DNA of 64,000 nt from contig JAFAYQ010000050.1 of NCBI GenBank assembly GCA_019240215.1, forward strand, positions 20,098-84,097, in the 5' to 3' direction. Each line of letters opens with the position of its first letter. The stretch's first letter is position 1. Of the stretch, positions 49,036-58,221 are shown piece by piece. Under the pieces are notes generated by a model. That model saw nothing but the letters and a program-made list of their open reading frames with translations, was not told the origin of the DNA and did not search any database. Source of the DNA: Actinomycetota bacterium. Its GTDB lineage: Bacteria > Actinomycetota > Actinomycetes > Streptosporangiales > Streptosporangiaceae. The position numbers were made by a program, and so were the translations under genes.

Positions 49036-49051
49036 TGTGACCTAAGTCACA
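49036..49051. promoter_or_regulatory. Crp-like site, distal to whiB1
   Basis: TGTGA-CCTAAG-TCACA, an exact TGTGA-N6-TCACA palindrome (extended to TTGTGAC/GTCACAA). It is centred about 319 bp upstream of whiB1 and 50 bp downstream of the lipid kinase stop. Binding by Crp or another CRP/FNR-family protein is inferred. Confidence 0.65.
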
Positions 49052-49093
49052 AATTCTAATTTTGAATTAACAGAATGTAACGGCTCAGGGTAA

Positions 49094-50092
49094 TCACGCA
49101 ATAACGCGTAGTGCATCGGGCACGGAGCGAAATGTGACGGACTCGAAGTCACCTACATAATCACCGTCCACCTGCAGCGCGGCCGGTTCCCGGGACCGCA
49201 CCGTGATCTCAGCCTGATCGTGCAGCGTAACCGCGTATTTGCCGGTCACCGGCCGTCCCGACCGCCGCGCCATCTGGCGCATGGCGTTCAGGGTGGAAAT
49301 AGTACGCAATCGCCGGAGCAGGAATGCATCCAGCCCGGTGTCGAACGATGCTTGCGGGGCCGGGCTCATCGGGTGCTGGCCGACGTAGCTCCACGGCGAG
49401 GTATTGGCGATCAGCGCCAGGCCGACCGGCTCGATCCGGTGGCCGTCGGCCGCCTGCACGCTCAGGTTGGGGTGCCGCCGGTCGGTCCGCCGGTAGTACT
49501 GGTGCAGCGCCGTCCGCATATAAAGGGTGTTGGAGGCGGATTGTCCTTTGGCCCTGCGGTCTTCGACCGCGCGGATGACCTCGGCGTCCCAGCCCAGGCC
49601 GGCGTTGAACGTGAAGTAGCGGTCACCGGCCTGGCCGAGGCCGACCGTCCGGGTGGTCCCGGCCGCCAGCCGGGCGGCGATCACGTCGACCGCCGCCAGC
49701 GGGTCGGAGGGGACCCCGAGGTCGCGGGTGAACACGTTGGCGTTGCCGCCCGGCAGCGCCCCCAGCGCAGGCAGCTGCTCCGCCGCCGTCATCGGGCCCC
49801 CGTCGGCCCCCCCGTCGGCGCTGGCGCTGGTCGCCAGACCGGCCTGGACCGTCGCCTTGTCCATCAGCCCGTTGACGGCCTCGTTGATCGTGCCGTCCCC
49901 GCTCAGCACCAGCAGCGCGTCCCAGCCCGCGTCGACCGCCCCGGCCGCGATCTCGCGGGCGTTACCGCGGTACTTGGTCTCGACCACCTCGAGCTCGGCG
50001 TTGGCCGCCAGCGTGCGCACGATCGTGTCCAGCACCGGCTTGGTGGTCGTGGTCGCCCGGGGATTGACGATGAGTAGCGCGCGCACGCGCAT
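49094..50092 (-). CDS. Diacylglycerol kinase-family lipid kinase
   Basis: A 332-aa DAGK/YegS-type lipid kinase. The nucleotide site is LSGDGTINEAVNGL (first Gly of GGDGT is Ser), followed by LGALPGGNANVFTRDLG. The C-terminal beta-sandwich has ALQVDGDYVG. It probably phosphorylates diacylglycerol or a related lipid. A Ser/Ala/Gly-rich loop at about residues 85-105 is inserted between the motifs. ATG at 50092; divergent from a small membrane protein gene with 29 bp between. A similar gene lies near whiB1 in other actinobacteria. Confidence 0.92.
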   Translation of the reverse strand: MRVRALLIVNPRATTTTKPVLDTIVRTLAANAELEVVETKYRGNAREIAAGAVDAGWDALLVLSGDGTINEAVNGLMDKATVQAGLATSASADGGADGGPMTAAEQLPALGALPGGNANVFTRDLGVPSDPLAAVDVIAARLAAGTTRTVGLGQAGDRYFTFNAGLGWDAEVIRAVEDRRAKGQSASNTLYMRTALHQYYRRTDRRHPNLSVQAADGHRIEPVGLALIANTSPWSYVGQHPMSPAPQASFDTGLDAFLLRRLRTISTLNAMRQMARRSGRPVTGKYAVTLHDQAEITVRSREPAALQVDGDYVGDFESVTFRSVPDALRVIA

Positions 50093-50121
50093 AGGCTAGT
50101 CCTGGGCAGAAAGGTGCACAC

Positions 50122-50592
50122 ATGCGACCACGTCCGTGGACTCTGCTGCTGGCCGTGGCGGCTCAGGGGCTGGAGGCGGCTGGGCTGCTGGCGGTGGCCG
50201 TGGTGACCACGATCGACACCATCTCCGGGCACTCCTACCAGCAGAGCAGTGGCATCGCGCTGACGTTCCTGGCCTACCTGGCGGTGGTCGCGGTCGCGCT
50301 GGTCGGCTGGGGCCTGTTCCGGGTCAGCCAGTGGAGCCGGACTCCGTCGCTGCTCATCCAGCTGTTCGTCGGCACCACCGGCGTCTACCTGCTCGAAGGC
50401 CACCACCCGGCCCTCGGCTGGCCCACTCTGGTGGTCGCCATCGCCGGCTTCGCCGGCCTCTGCCTGCCCGCCAGCTGGCAGGCCCTCTCCCGCCCCGGCC
50501 TGGCCGAACGCCAAGAGCCGCCCGCCCCGCCGCCGGCCGAGCCCGCGCCGGTCCCCCCGGCCCGCAAGAAGGCGTCGGCCCGCCGCCGCTGA
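50122..50592 (+). CDS. Hypothetical four-helix membrane protein
   Basis: A 156-aa protein with four membrane helices (about residues 8-30, 48-68, 80-100 and 105-122) and a Pro/Ala/Lys-rich cytoplasmic tail (PAPPPAEPAPVPPARKKASARRR). No known family signature. ATG preceded by GAAAGG at about 8 bp. It converges on sigF with 45 bp between. Confidence 0.8.
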   Translation: MRPRPWTLLLAVAAQGLEAAGLLAVAVVTTIDTISGHSYQQSSGIALTFLAYLAVVAVALVGWGLFRVSQWSRTPSLLIQLFVGTTGVYLLEGHHPALGWPTLVVAIAGFAGLCLPASWQALSRPGLAERQEPPAPPPAEPAPVPPARKKASARRR

Positions 50593-50637
50593 GGGCGGTC
50601 CGCCCCCCTCACGTCCCACGCTTCCCGGGAGCCCCGG

Positions 50638-51522
50638 CTACTCGTCGTTGGTGAGGCCGTCGCGGAGCTGGGTGAGGGTGCGGGCCAGCAGGCGGGAGAC
50701 GTGCATCTGGGAGATGCCGAGCTCGGCCGCGATCTGGGACTGGGTGAGGTTGCCGAAGAACCGGAGCAGGAGGATCTTCTTCTCCCGCGGCGGCAGCCGT
50801 TCCAGCAGCGGCTTGAGCGACTCCCGGTACTCGACCCCCTCCAGCGCCTCGTCGACGATGCCGAGCGAGTCGGCCACGGCCGGGGCGTCCTCGTCACCGG
50901 AGTCGGGCGCGTCCAGGGACACCGTGGAGTAGGCGTTGGCCGACTCCAGGCCCTCCAGGACCTCTTCTTCCGACATCTGCAGGTGCGCGGCCAGCTCGCT
51001 GACGGTCGGGGCCCGGCCCTCGCGCTGGGCGAGCTCGCCGATGGCCTTGGTCAGCGAGAGCTTGAGCTCCTGCAGCCGCCGGGGCACCCGCACAGCCCAG
51101 CCCTTGTCCCGGAAGTGCCGCTTGATCTCGCCGACGATGGTCGGGGTGGCGTAGGTGGAGAACTCCACCCCGCGCTCGAGGTCGAACCGGTCGATCGACT
51201 TGATCAGGCCGATCGTCGCCACCTGGGTCAGGTCGTCCAGCCACTCGCCCCGGTTGCGGAACCGGCGGGCCAGGTACTCGACCAGCGGCAGGTGCAGCTC
51301 GACCAGGGTGCCGCGGATCCGCTCGCGCTCGGGGCTGCCAGGCGGGAGCGTGGCCAGCCGCTCGAACAGCTCGCGGGCGCGGGCCCGGTCGGGGACCGCG
51401 TGGTCGTCCCGGGCGACCGAGGTGACCGCTTCCCGCGTCTCCTGGGTGTCTTCCGGGCGGGCGTCGTATTCGTCGGTCACCTGGACGTCGTTACCGGGGA
51501 CGCGGACTTCGAAGTCGGCCAT
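50638..51522 (-). CDS. sigF: SigB/SigF/SigG-family RNA polymerase sigma factor
   Basis: A 294-aa group 3 sigma factor. Region 2 is LVEYLARRFRNRGEWLDDLTQVATIGLIKSIDRFDLERGVEFSTYATPTIVGEIKRHFRDKGW, region 3 is VRVPRRLQELKLSLTKAIGEL, and region 4 LPPREKKILLLRFFGNLTQSQIAAELGISQMHVSRLLARTL. It belongs to the stress/sporulation SigF group. The ATG shares an A with the stop of the upstream anti-sigma gene (TGATG). The anti-anti-sigma factor is not in the window. Confidence 0.95.
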   Translation of the reverse strand: MADFEVRVPGNDVQVTDEYDARPEDTQETREAVTSVARDDHAVPDRARARELFERLATLPPGSPERERIRGTLVELHLPLVEYLARRFRNRGEWLDDLTQVATIGLIKSIDRFDLERGVEFSTYATPTIVGEIKRHFRDKGWAVRVPRRLQELKLSLTKAIGELAQREGRAPTVSELAAHLQMSEEEVLEGLESANAYSTVSLDAPDSGDEDAPAVADSLGIVDEALEGVEYRESLKPLLERLPPREKKILLLRFFGNLTQSQIAAELGISQMHVSRLLARTLTQLRDGLTNDE

Positions 51523-51983
51523 CAGGACCCCGACGCCCCGCGGCGCTTGCGCAGCACGATGGCGACCCGATCGTCGGGCTCGAGCTTGGCGTCGACGTCG
51601 CCCGCCAGCGCCGAGAGCACCGTCCAGGCGAACGTGTCGCGGGCCGGGGTGCGCGGCTGGGCCGCGACCACCAGCACCGTGATCGTCATCGAGTCGGTGC
51701 CGAGCTCGAAGTCGCACTCCAGGCTGGTGCCCGGGATCGCCTGGCTGAGCAGCATCGCGCAGGCCTCGTCGACCGCGATCCGCAGGTCCTCGATCTCGTC
51801 CAGGGTGAAGTCGAGTCGCGCGGCCAGGCCGGCGGTCGCCGTGCGCAGCACGGACAGGTAGGCACCCTCAGCCGGCATGCTCACGCGCACCCGGTCCCGG
51901 GTCTCGCGATCGGCGGCCACCGCTCCTGGGCTCGGCCCGGCGCCCTGCTGAGCGGCCTGCCTCGCTGCGGTCTCTTCGGTCAC
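51522..51983 (-). CDS. RsbW/UsfX-type anti-sigma factor (GHKL fold)
   Basis: A 153-aa anti-sigma factor of the serine-kinase fold, coupled to sigF. The HATPase region reads FTLDEIEDLRIAVDEACAMLL. In classical RsbW the helix carries EAxxNAIxHA; here the Mg-chelating Asn is missing, as in UsfX-like actinobacterial proteins. It may bind the sigma factor without efficient kinase activity. The N-terminal 30 residues are low complexity. GTG start at 51983. Confidence 0.88.
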   Translation of the reverse strand: MTEETAARQAAQQGAGPSPGAVAADRETRDRVRVSMPAEGAYLSVLRTATAGLAARLDFTLDEIEDLRIAVDEACAMLLSQAIPGTSLECDFELGTDSMTITVLVVAAQPRTPARDTFAWTVLSALAGDVDAKLEPDDRVAIVLRKRRGASGS

Positions 51984-52214
51984 GTCTCTCCTTCAGGCCG
52001 GTTGCCCGGCCGGCTCGCTCCGGTCGCTGGCCGGCCTGCGGTGGCTGCCCGGCCGGATGGCTCCATGCAACCTATCGCCTCCGGCGCACGTATCCGGTGT
52101 GCCGCGCGGCGGCGATCGTATGATCCCACGCGGTCATCGGGGGTGGGGCCGCGTTGCCCCGGTGTGAGCCTTCAACCCGAAAATACCGCTACTTCGGGGT
52201 CCCGGAAATAGCAC

Positions 52215-52243
52215 GAGGGGCCGCGACGATGTCGCGGCCCCTC
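52215..52243 (-). terminator. sodN terminator
   Basis: GAGGGGCCGCGAC (52215-52227) and its exact complement (52231-52243) form a 13-bp perfect stem with a 3-nt loop, 35 bp after the sodN stop, followed on the minus strand by GTGCTATTTCC. A typical high-GC intrinsic-type terminator. Confidence 0.88.
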
Positions 52244-52277
52244 CTACGGTGCGTCGGCGATGTGACTGCCGGGCAGG

Positions 52278-52685
52278 TCAGCCCTGCTTGGTCTCCCAGA
52301 AGATCTTGTTGATCTCGTCAATCTTCGCCAGCAGCTGGTCGGCCGTGGCCGGGTCCGCGCTGCCCTTGGTGCCGGAGGCGCCCGCCAGCTTCGTGGCCTC
52401 GTTGAACAGCGTGTGCAGGTTCGGGTACTTCTCAAAGTGCGGCGGCTTGAAGTAGTCGGTCCACAGCACCCACAGGTGGTGCTTGACCAGCTCGGAGCGC
52501 TGCTCCTTGATGATCAGCGCCCGGGTCCGGAACTCGGGGTCCGAGTTCGCCTGGTACTTCTCGTCGATGGCCTTGATCGACTCAGCCTCGATCCGGGCCT
52601 GAGCGGGGTCGTAGACTCCGCAGGGCAGGTCGCAGTGCGCATAGGCGACGGCCTTTGGTTCGAGCAGGCGTGCGAGCAGCCTCAT
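52278..52685 (-). CDS. sodN: Nickel superoxide dismutase
   Basis: A 135-aa Ni-SOD precursor, cytoplasmic. Residues 1-16 (MRLLARLLEPKAVAYA) are the propeptide. Cleavage exposes H17, giving the Ni-hook HCDLPCGVY, with ligands His1, Cys2 and Cys6 of the mature enzyme. The helical bundle with KEQRSELVKHHLWVLWTDYFKPPH is standard. It is transcribed divergently from sodX, which encodes the protease that removes the propeptide. Confidence 0.97.
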   Translation of the reverse strand: MRLLARLLEPKAVAYAHCDLPCGVYDPAQARIEAESIKAIDEKYQANSDPEFRTRALIIKEQRSELVKHHLWVLWTDYFKPPHFEKYPNLHTLFNEATKLAGASGTKGSADPATADQLLAKIDEINKIFWETKQG

Positions 52686-52698
52686 CGATCCACCTTCC

Positions 52699-52735
52699 GT
52701 AGTGTCTGATCACTGGTATTCAGGTCCGACACTAC
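52699..52735. promoter_or_regulatory. Inverted repeat GTAGTGTC-N21-GACACTAC in the sodN/sodX gap
   Basis: A perfect 8-bp dyad spans most of the 83-bp divergent gap. Each arm contains TAGTGT, a possible -10 hexamer for transcription on its own strand; a TGATCA palindrome lies inside. It could be a symmetrical divergent promoter or an operator for a regulator that controls both genes. Confidence 0.55.
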
Positions 52736-52768
52736 CCCGCTGGCTTGAGCCGACACTGGAGGGCCTCC

Positions 52769-53089
52769 ATGCAGTGGCCGGTCCGCCGGATCGCGGTCGT
52801 CGAGCACTCGATGGAGCCGGTGCTGTGGCCGGGAGACTGGCTCCTGGTCCGGCCGACCAGCCGGATCCGGCCTGGTCAGATCGTGCTGGCCCGCCACCCG
52901 GGGCGGCCGACGCTGCTGATCGTGAAGCGGGCGGCCCGGCGCCAGGACGGCGGCTGGTGGCTGGAGTCGGCCAACCCGGCCGCCGGGGCGGTCGACAGTG
53001 CCCGCTTCGGGGTGGTGCCGGACGGGCTCATCGAGGGCCGGGTGCTGCTGCGCTACTGGCCGCTGCGGCGGCCCGCCCGGACCTCATAG
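52769..53089 (+). CDS. sodX: Nickel-type superoxide dismutase maturation protease SodX
   Basis: A 106-aa S26 signal-peptidase-like protease. The catalytic Ser is in EHSMEPVLWPGDWLLV, and the Lys is in LLIVKRAARR. It removes the SodN propeptide to expose the nickel-binding His. It lacks the membrane anchor of true signal peptidases. ATG 52769 (MQWPVRRI) has GGAGGG at 6-bp spacing; an upstream in-frame ATG at 52745 is less likely. Confidence 0.94.
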   Translation: MQWPVRRIAVVEHSMEPVLWPGDWLLVRPTSRIRPGQIVLARHPGRPTLLIVKRAARRQDGGWWLESANPAAGAVDSARFGVVPDGLIEGRVLLRYWPLRRPARTS

Positions 53090-53106
53090 GCCGGAAACGG
53101 GCGGAA

Positions 53107-53135
53107 GCCCCGCCCTGGACGAACCAGGACGGGGC
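53107..53135. terminator. Bidirectional terminator between sodX and APC permease
   Basis: GCCCCG-C-CCTGG, loop ACGAA, CCAGG-A-CGGGGC: an 11-bp stem with one mismatch, lying between two convergent genes, 17 bp after sodX and 25 bp from the stop of the permease gene. Confidence 0.8.
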
Positions 53136-53159
53136 CTCCGGATACAGCCTTGCGGTTGC

Positions 53160-54824
53160 TCAGCCCACAAGCTCCGGCCCCGGCGGGGGCGCCTCGTGCG
53201 ACTGCTCCTCGACCAGCGCCAGCATCTGCTCCCGGGGCAGCCGGGTGGCCATCGCCCAGAAGTAGATGACCAGGGAGAACACCGCCACCACGACGATGTC
53301 CCACCAGAACGGGATGTTGGCCGTGTTCAGCGGCGGCTTGACCGCGCCGCCGGCGAACTGGCCCTGCCAGGAGATGATGCCCAGGCCGATCAGCCACACC
53401 GGCATCCACATCGCCGAACGGAAGTTCAGCGGCGGGCGCAGCTTCGGGGACAGCCGGAAGGACGCCATCACCACGTAGCCGATGACCAGGACGATGCCCA
53501 GCTTCCACACCACTTCCCAGCCCGACCAGTAGATCAGCAGGTCGGCGATGACGAAGGCGACCGGGCCGAGCACGGTGGCGGCCGGCAGCCGGTACGGGCG
53601 CTCGGCCTCCGGCACCTGCCGGCGGAACGCGCCCATCGACAGCGGCGCACCGGCGTACATCAGCACGCTGGCCCCGGTGATCAGGCCGACCAGCGAGTGC
53701 CAGCTCGGGAACGGCAGCAGGAAGAACAGCCCGATGACGAACGCCGAGATGAGCCCGACCCACGGGACGCCGTTCTTGTCCGTCCTGGTCAGCAGGGCCG
53801 GGGCGTACCGGTTGCGGGCCAGGCCGTAGCTGATCCGCGAGGTGCCGGTGGTGTAGATCAGGCCGGTGCCGGACGGGGAGATGAAGGCGTCGATCCGCAG
53901 GACGAAGGCCAGCCAGGCCAGCCCGACGACGCCGGCCAGGCCCGCGAACGGCCCGGAGATGATGTCCTTGTTGGTGATGCCGGCGAAGCCCTTGCCCAGC
54001 AGGTCGTGCGGCATCGCGCCGATGAACACCAGCTGCAGCATGCAGTAGATGATGATGCCGACGGTGACCGCCAGGATGATGGCGCGCGGCAGGTTGCGCT
54101 GCGCGTCCTTGATCTCACCGGCCAGCTGGTCGGCCTGCTCGAAGCCGGAGTAGGCGAACACGATGCCGGCCGCCGGCAGCGCCGCGAACAGCGCCTTCGG
54201 GCCACCCGGCATGAAGCTGCCGCCCGCGGTGAAGTTGGCACCGTGGAACTTGAACAGCAGGACGATGATCGCCAGCAGCGGGATCGCGATCTTCCACCAG
54301 GTCAGCACGTTGTTGACCCGGGCGAAGATCCGCATCGCCAGGAAGTTCACCGCGACGAAGATGGCCATCAGGACGATGGTCAGCACGAACCCGACGCCGG
54401 TGACGTTGCTGGTCTTGGCGTCGTAGATGCTCGGCCAGAAGTGCGACAGGTACTCCATGACCGCGAAGCACTCGATCGGCGCGATCGTCACGCACTGCAG
54501 GTAGGCGAAGAAGCCGAACCCGTAACCGGCCGCGCCGCCGAACGCGAAGTGCGGGAAGCGGGCCGTGCCCCCGGCGACCGGGTACATGGCGCCGAGCTCG
54601 GCGTGCACCAGGGCCAGGATGATGACAACGACGCCGGCGATGATCCAGTCGAGGATGGCCGCGCCGCCTACCGCCTGGGCGGCGTAGAGCGATCCGAACA
54701 GCCATCCGGAACCGATGATCGAAGTTTCGGACGCCCAGGCAGCGCCGATCAGACCCAGCTCACGTTTAAGTCCAACGTCAGCCGGGGCGACCGTCGTAGT
54801 GGCGGCCTCCGTATTACTGCTCAT
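53160..54824 (-). CDS. APC superfamily amino acid permease
   Basis: A 554-aa transporter with about 12-13 hydrophobic segments. GLIGAAWASETSIIGSGWLFGSLYAAQAVGGAAI is the unwound helix 1 block; AELGAMYPVAGGTARFPHFAFG and FAYSGFEQADQLAGEIKDAQRNLPRAI mark helices 2-3 and 6. It belongs to a different subgroup from the permease at 7000-8607. The substrate is probably an amino acid. ATG (MSSNTEAATTT). Confidence 0.92.
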   Translation of the reverse strand: MSSNTEAATTTVAPADVGLKRELGLIGAAWASETSIIGSGWLFGSLYAAQAVGGAAILDWIIAGVVVIILALVHAELGAMYPVAGGTARFPHFAFGGAAGYGFGFFAYLQCVTIAPIECFAVMEYLSHFWPSIYDAKTSNVTGVGFVLTIVLMAIFVAVNFLAMRIFARVNNVLTWWKIAIPLLAIIVLLFKFHGANFTAGGSFMPGGPKALFAALPAAGIVFAYSGFEQADQLAGEIKDAQRNLPRAIILAVTVGIIIYCMLQLVFIGAMPHDLLGKGFAGITNKDIISGPFAGLAGVVGLAWLAFVLRIDAFISPSGTGLIYTTGTSRISYGLARNRYAPALLTRTDKNGVPWVGLISAFVIGLFFLLPFPSWHSLVGLITGASVLMYAGAPLSMGAFRRQVPEAERPYRLPAATVLGPVAFVIADLLIYWSGWEVVWKLGIVLVIGYVVMASFRLSPKLRPPLNFRSAMWMPVWLIGLGIISWQGQFAGGAVKPPLNTANIPFWWDIVVVAVFSLVIYFWAMATRLPREQMLALVEEQSHEAPPPGPELVG

Positions 54825-55165
54825 ACTCGATCCTTTTCCGATCGTGGCCCCGCAGGGCAGGTGTCACCCGCGTGTCGGATCGCGCGAAATACAGGTGAGC
54901 GATGCGTATGCGCTGAGTGAGAACATCGTAGAGACGCGGCCTATATCTGAGAAGTGGCCTATCGGCGTCTTTTCGGTAACGTGCATCGCTGAGCTGTGGC
55001 CCCCCAAGAACGCTCCGTATACCTTCGGTCTGGGCTGCGCCTGGTCGCGCCCGTTGGTATCGGAAATACCCACCTGTGATTACAGACCGATGTCTGCCGC
55101 ATTTCAACAGTGTCGCAGTCGTGGCGGCCGGCAAATCCGGGCCGACGTGCGCAAACGCCGGCGGA
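54825..55165. other. Upstream region of APC permease, no gene
   Basis: This 341-bp stretch has normal-to-low GC and no frame with coding character; a frame crossing it on the plus strand is antisense to the permease and reads as low-similarity sequence. It should hold the permease promoter. A small dyad GGTAT-CGGAA-ATACC lies near 55056-55070. No clear -35/-10 pair could be picked. Confidence 0.45.
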
Positions 55166-55714
55166 TTAAGGGTTCGAGGGCGCGACCCAGCGAGCCTGGA
55201 ATGCGCTCACGTTGGCGCGGCTGGCGCAGCGCTGGCCGCAATAGCGGCGGGACCGGTTGGCGCTGGTGTCGATGAACACGCCCTGACAGGGGGGCGCCTG
55301 GCAAATGCCGAAACGTCCGTAACCGAGATCGGTGAGCCGGACGGCCAGGCCCATCGACGCCCCGGCCGCGTATTTGTCGGCCATTGACCCGCTCTCGGTG
55401 AAGTGCACGTGCCAGGCCTGACCGTCGTGGCCGGACAACTGGGGGTGGACCGGGTGCCGGATCAGCAGCGAATTGAGCCGCTCGGCGGCCTCGGAGTCCC
55501 GGCCGCCCGCGCAGGCGGCGAAGACCGCACGGAATTCGTCCCGTAGCGCCCGCAGCGCCTCCAGGTCGGCCCGGCTGGCCCCGGTCAGGTGCTCCCGGTC
55601 CGCGACCAGCGCCCGCAGCTCATCCATGCTGGTCAGCCGGTCGTGGCCGTCCTCGTGGTAAGCGGCCGTGTTGGCCAGCCGGACGGCGAGCTCCGCGTAT
55701 GTGGCTAGTTCCAC
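55166..55714 (-). CDS. ABATE/CGNR zinc-finger regulator
   Basis: A 182-aa predicted transcription factor. The N-terminal ABATE-type helical domain starts VELATYAELAVRLANTA and includes the conserved LRxALRxxF-like ALRALRDEFRAVFAA. The C-terminal CGNR-type zinc finger has C-x4-C (CQAPPC) and C-x3-C (YCGQRC), followed by ASRANVSAFQAR. The name-giving CGNR tetrad is replaced by CASR. GTG start at 55714 after GGAGCGG. Ligand and targets are unknown. Confidence 0.88.
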   Translation of the reverse strand: MELATYAELAVRLANTAAYHEDGHDRLTSMDELRALVADREHLTGASRADLEALRALRDEFRAVFAACAGGRDSEAAERLNSLLIRHPVHPQLSGHDGQAWHVHFTESGSMADKYAAGASMGLAVRLTDLGYGRFGICQAPPCQGVFIDTSANRSRRYCGQRCASRANVSAFQARWVAPSNP

Positions 55715-55955
55715 ACCCGCTCCCTGGCTGCGGGAGTTCCACTGATTGATCCGCTGGGTAATGGGCTTCCCGCCATTCGGGCTATTACACCGGTCACCGA
55801 TTGGCACCTGGGTGCTACCGCGGGCGTATGGCACAATGGGCGGACGGGTGACCCCCGGACGATCCGACCACGGCCGCGCGGAGCTGGCGTACCTTGACCG
55901 CCCGCAGCAGGCCGACGACCGGAAATCCTCGCTTGGACCTGCCTAGGGGTTAACT

Positions 55956-57125
<1,170 letters not shown>

Positions 57126-57128
57126 TAG

Positions 57129-57175
57129 CAGCCAGACCAGTCCGGCGCCGCTGCGGCGTCGGGCCGGTCTGGCTG
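57129..57175 (+). terminator. Malic enzyme terminator
   Basis: CAGCCAGACC (57129-57138) pairs perfectly with GGTCTGGCTG (57166-57175), and the interior (GTCCGGCGCC/GGCGTCGGGC) continues the stem almost to a 5-nt loop. It starts 4 bp after the stop codon. Confidence 0.88.
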
Positions 57176-57205
57176 GCCCGCGAACGCGGTCGCTACTGTA
57201 TCCAT

Positions 57206-58177
57206 ATGTTTGCCGTGAGCGCTGTGCGCATCGATCCGGAAGATCCTCTGCACGGGCTGGAGCTGGGTGAGCGGCCCGACCCGAAGGTGCCCGAGGGGTG
57301 GACCACCGTCAGCGTGCGGGCGGCCGCGCTGAACCACCACGACCTGTTCAGCCTGCGCGGGGTGGGCCTCAAGGAGGACCAGCTGCCGATGATCCTCGGC
57401 TGTGACGCGGCCGGGATCGACGAGGACGGCCACGAGGTCGTGGTGCACGCGGTCATCGGTGACCCCGACGCCGGCGGCGGCGACGAGACCCTGGACCCGC
57501 GGCGCAGCCTGCTGTCCGAGCGGTACCAGGGCGCGCTGGCCGAGAAGGTCGCGGTGCCCCGCCGCAACCTGGTGCCCAAGCCCGAGGGGCTGTCGTTCGA
57601 GGAGGCGGCCTGCCTGCCGACCGCCTACCTGACCGCCTACCGGATGCTGTTCACCAAGTCCGGGCTCCAGCCCGGCTCGACGATCCTGGTCCAGGGGGCG
57701 GGCGGCGGGGTCGCGACCGCGCTGATCACGCTGGGCCGGGCGGCCGGGTTCCGGGTCTGGGCCACCAGCCGCAGCGAGGAGAAGCGGGCGCTGGCCGTCG
57801 ACCTCGGGGCCGACCAGGCCTTCGAGTCCGGGGCCCGGCTGCCCGAACGGGTCGACGCGGTGATGGAAAGCGTCGGCGACGCGACCTGGGGCCACTCGGT
57901 CAAATCGCTCAAGCCCGGCGGGCGGATCGTCATCTGCGGTGCCACCAGCGGGCACATGCCGCCCGCCGAGCTTCAGCGGATCTTCTTCCTGCAGCTGTCG
58001 GTGGTCGGCTCGACCATGGGCACCAAGGCCGAGCTGGGCCGGCTGGTCCAGTTCTGCGAGCAGACCGGCGCCCGGCCGCTGATCGGGATGCGGCTGCCGC
58101 TGGCCGAGGCCCGCGAGGGCTTCGCCGCGATGGCGCTGGGCGAGCAGTTCGGCAAGATCGTCTTCACCGTCGGCTGA
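57206..58177 (+). CDS. MDR-family zinc-independent quinone oxidoreductase/dehydrogenase
   Basis: A 323-aa medium-chain dehydrogenase/reductase. The N-terminal GroES-like domain has VRAAALNHHDLFSLRGVG and ILGCDAAGID. The NAD(P) site is VQGAGGGVATALI. The structural zinc cysteines are absent, which points to the quinone-reductase branch. ATG 57206. It begins 31 bp after the malic enzyme terminator and is convergent with the PadR gene. The substrate is unknown. Confidence 0.9.
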   Translation: MFAVSAVRIDPEDPLHGLELGERPDPKVPEGWTTVSVRAAALNHHDLFSLRGVGLKEDQLPMILGCDAAGIDEDGHEVVVHAVIGDPDAGGGDETLDPRRSLLSERYQGALAEKVAVPRRNLVPKPEGLSFEEAACLPTAYLTAYRMLFTKSGLQPGSTILVQGAGGGVATALITLGRAAGFRVWATSRSEEKRALAVDLGADQAFESGARLPERVDAVMESVGDATWGHSVKSLKPGGRIVICGATSGHMPPAELQRIFFLQLSVVGSTMGTKAELGRLVQFCEQTGARPLIGMRLPLAEAREGFAAMALGEQFGKIVFTVG

Positions 58178-58221
58178 CGCCGCCGGGCAGCGCCGCCGGC
58201 CAGCCGCCGGCCAGCCGCCGG

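Larger units (their letters stand above)
48725..49093. other. whiB1 upstream region, AT-rich
   Basis: No coding frame is supported. The sequence is much less GC-rich than the rest, particularly 48785-48850 and 49020-49085. It contains two Crp-like palindromes listed separately and presumably the whiB1 promoter. It also follows the lipid kinase gene on the same strand; GCGGGCTTCCGCCCG (48957-48971 region) could be part of a terminator for that gene. Confidence 0.6.

Noticed and set aside
48785..49085. AT-rich stretch before whiB1 as a sign of horizontal transfer
   Set aside because: It is non-coding, and the flanking genes have normal composition and conserved order; AT-rich promoters are expected.
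54715..55275. 186-residue plus-strand frame opposite the start of the APC permease
   Set aside because: First third is antisense to the permease and the rest crosses a promoter region; no domain or start signal.
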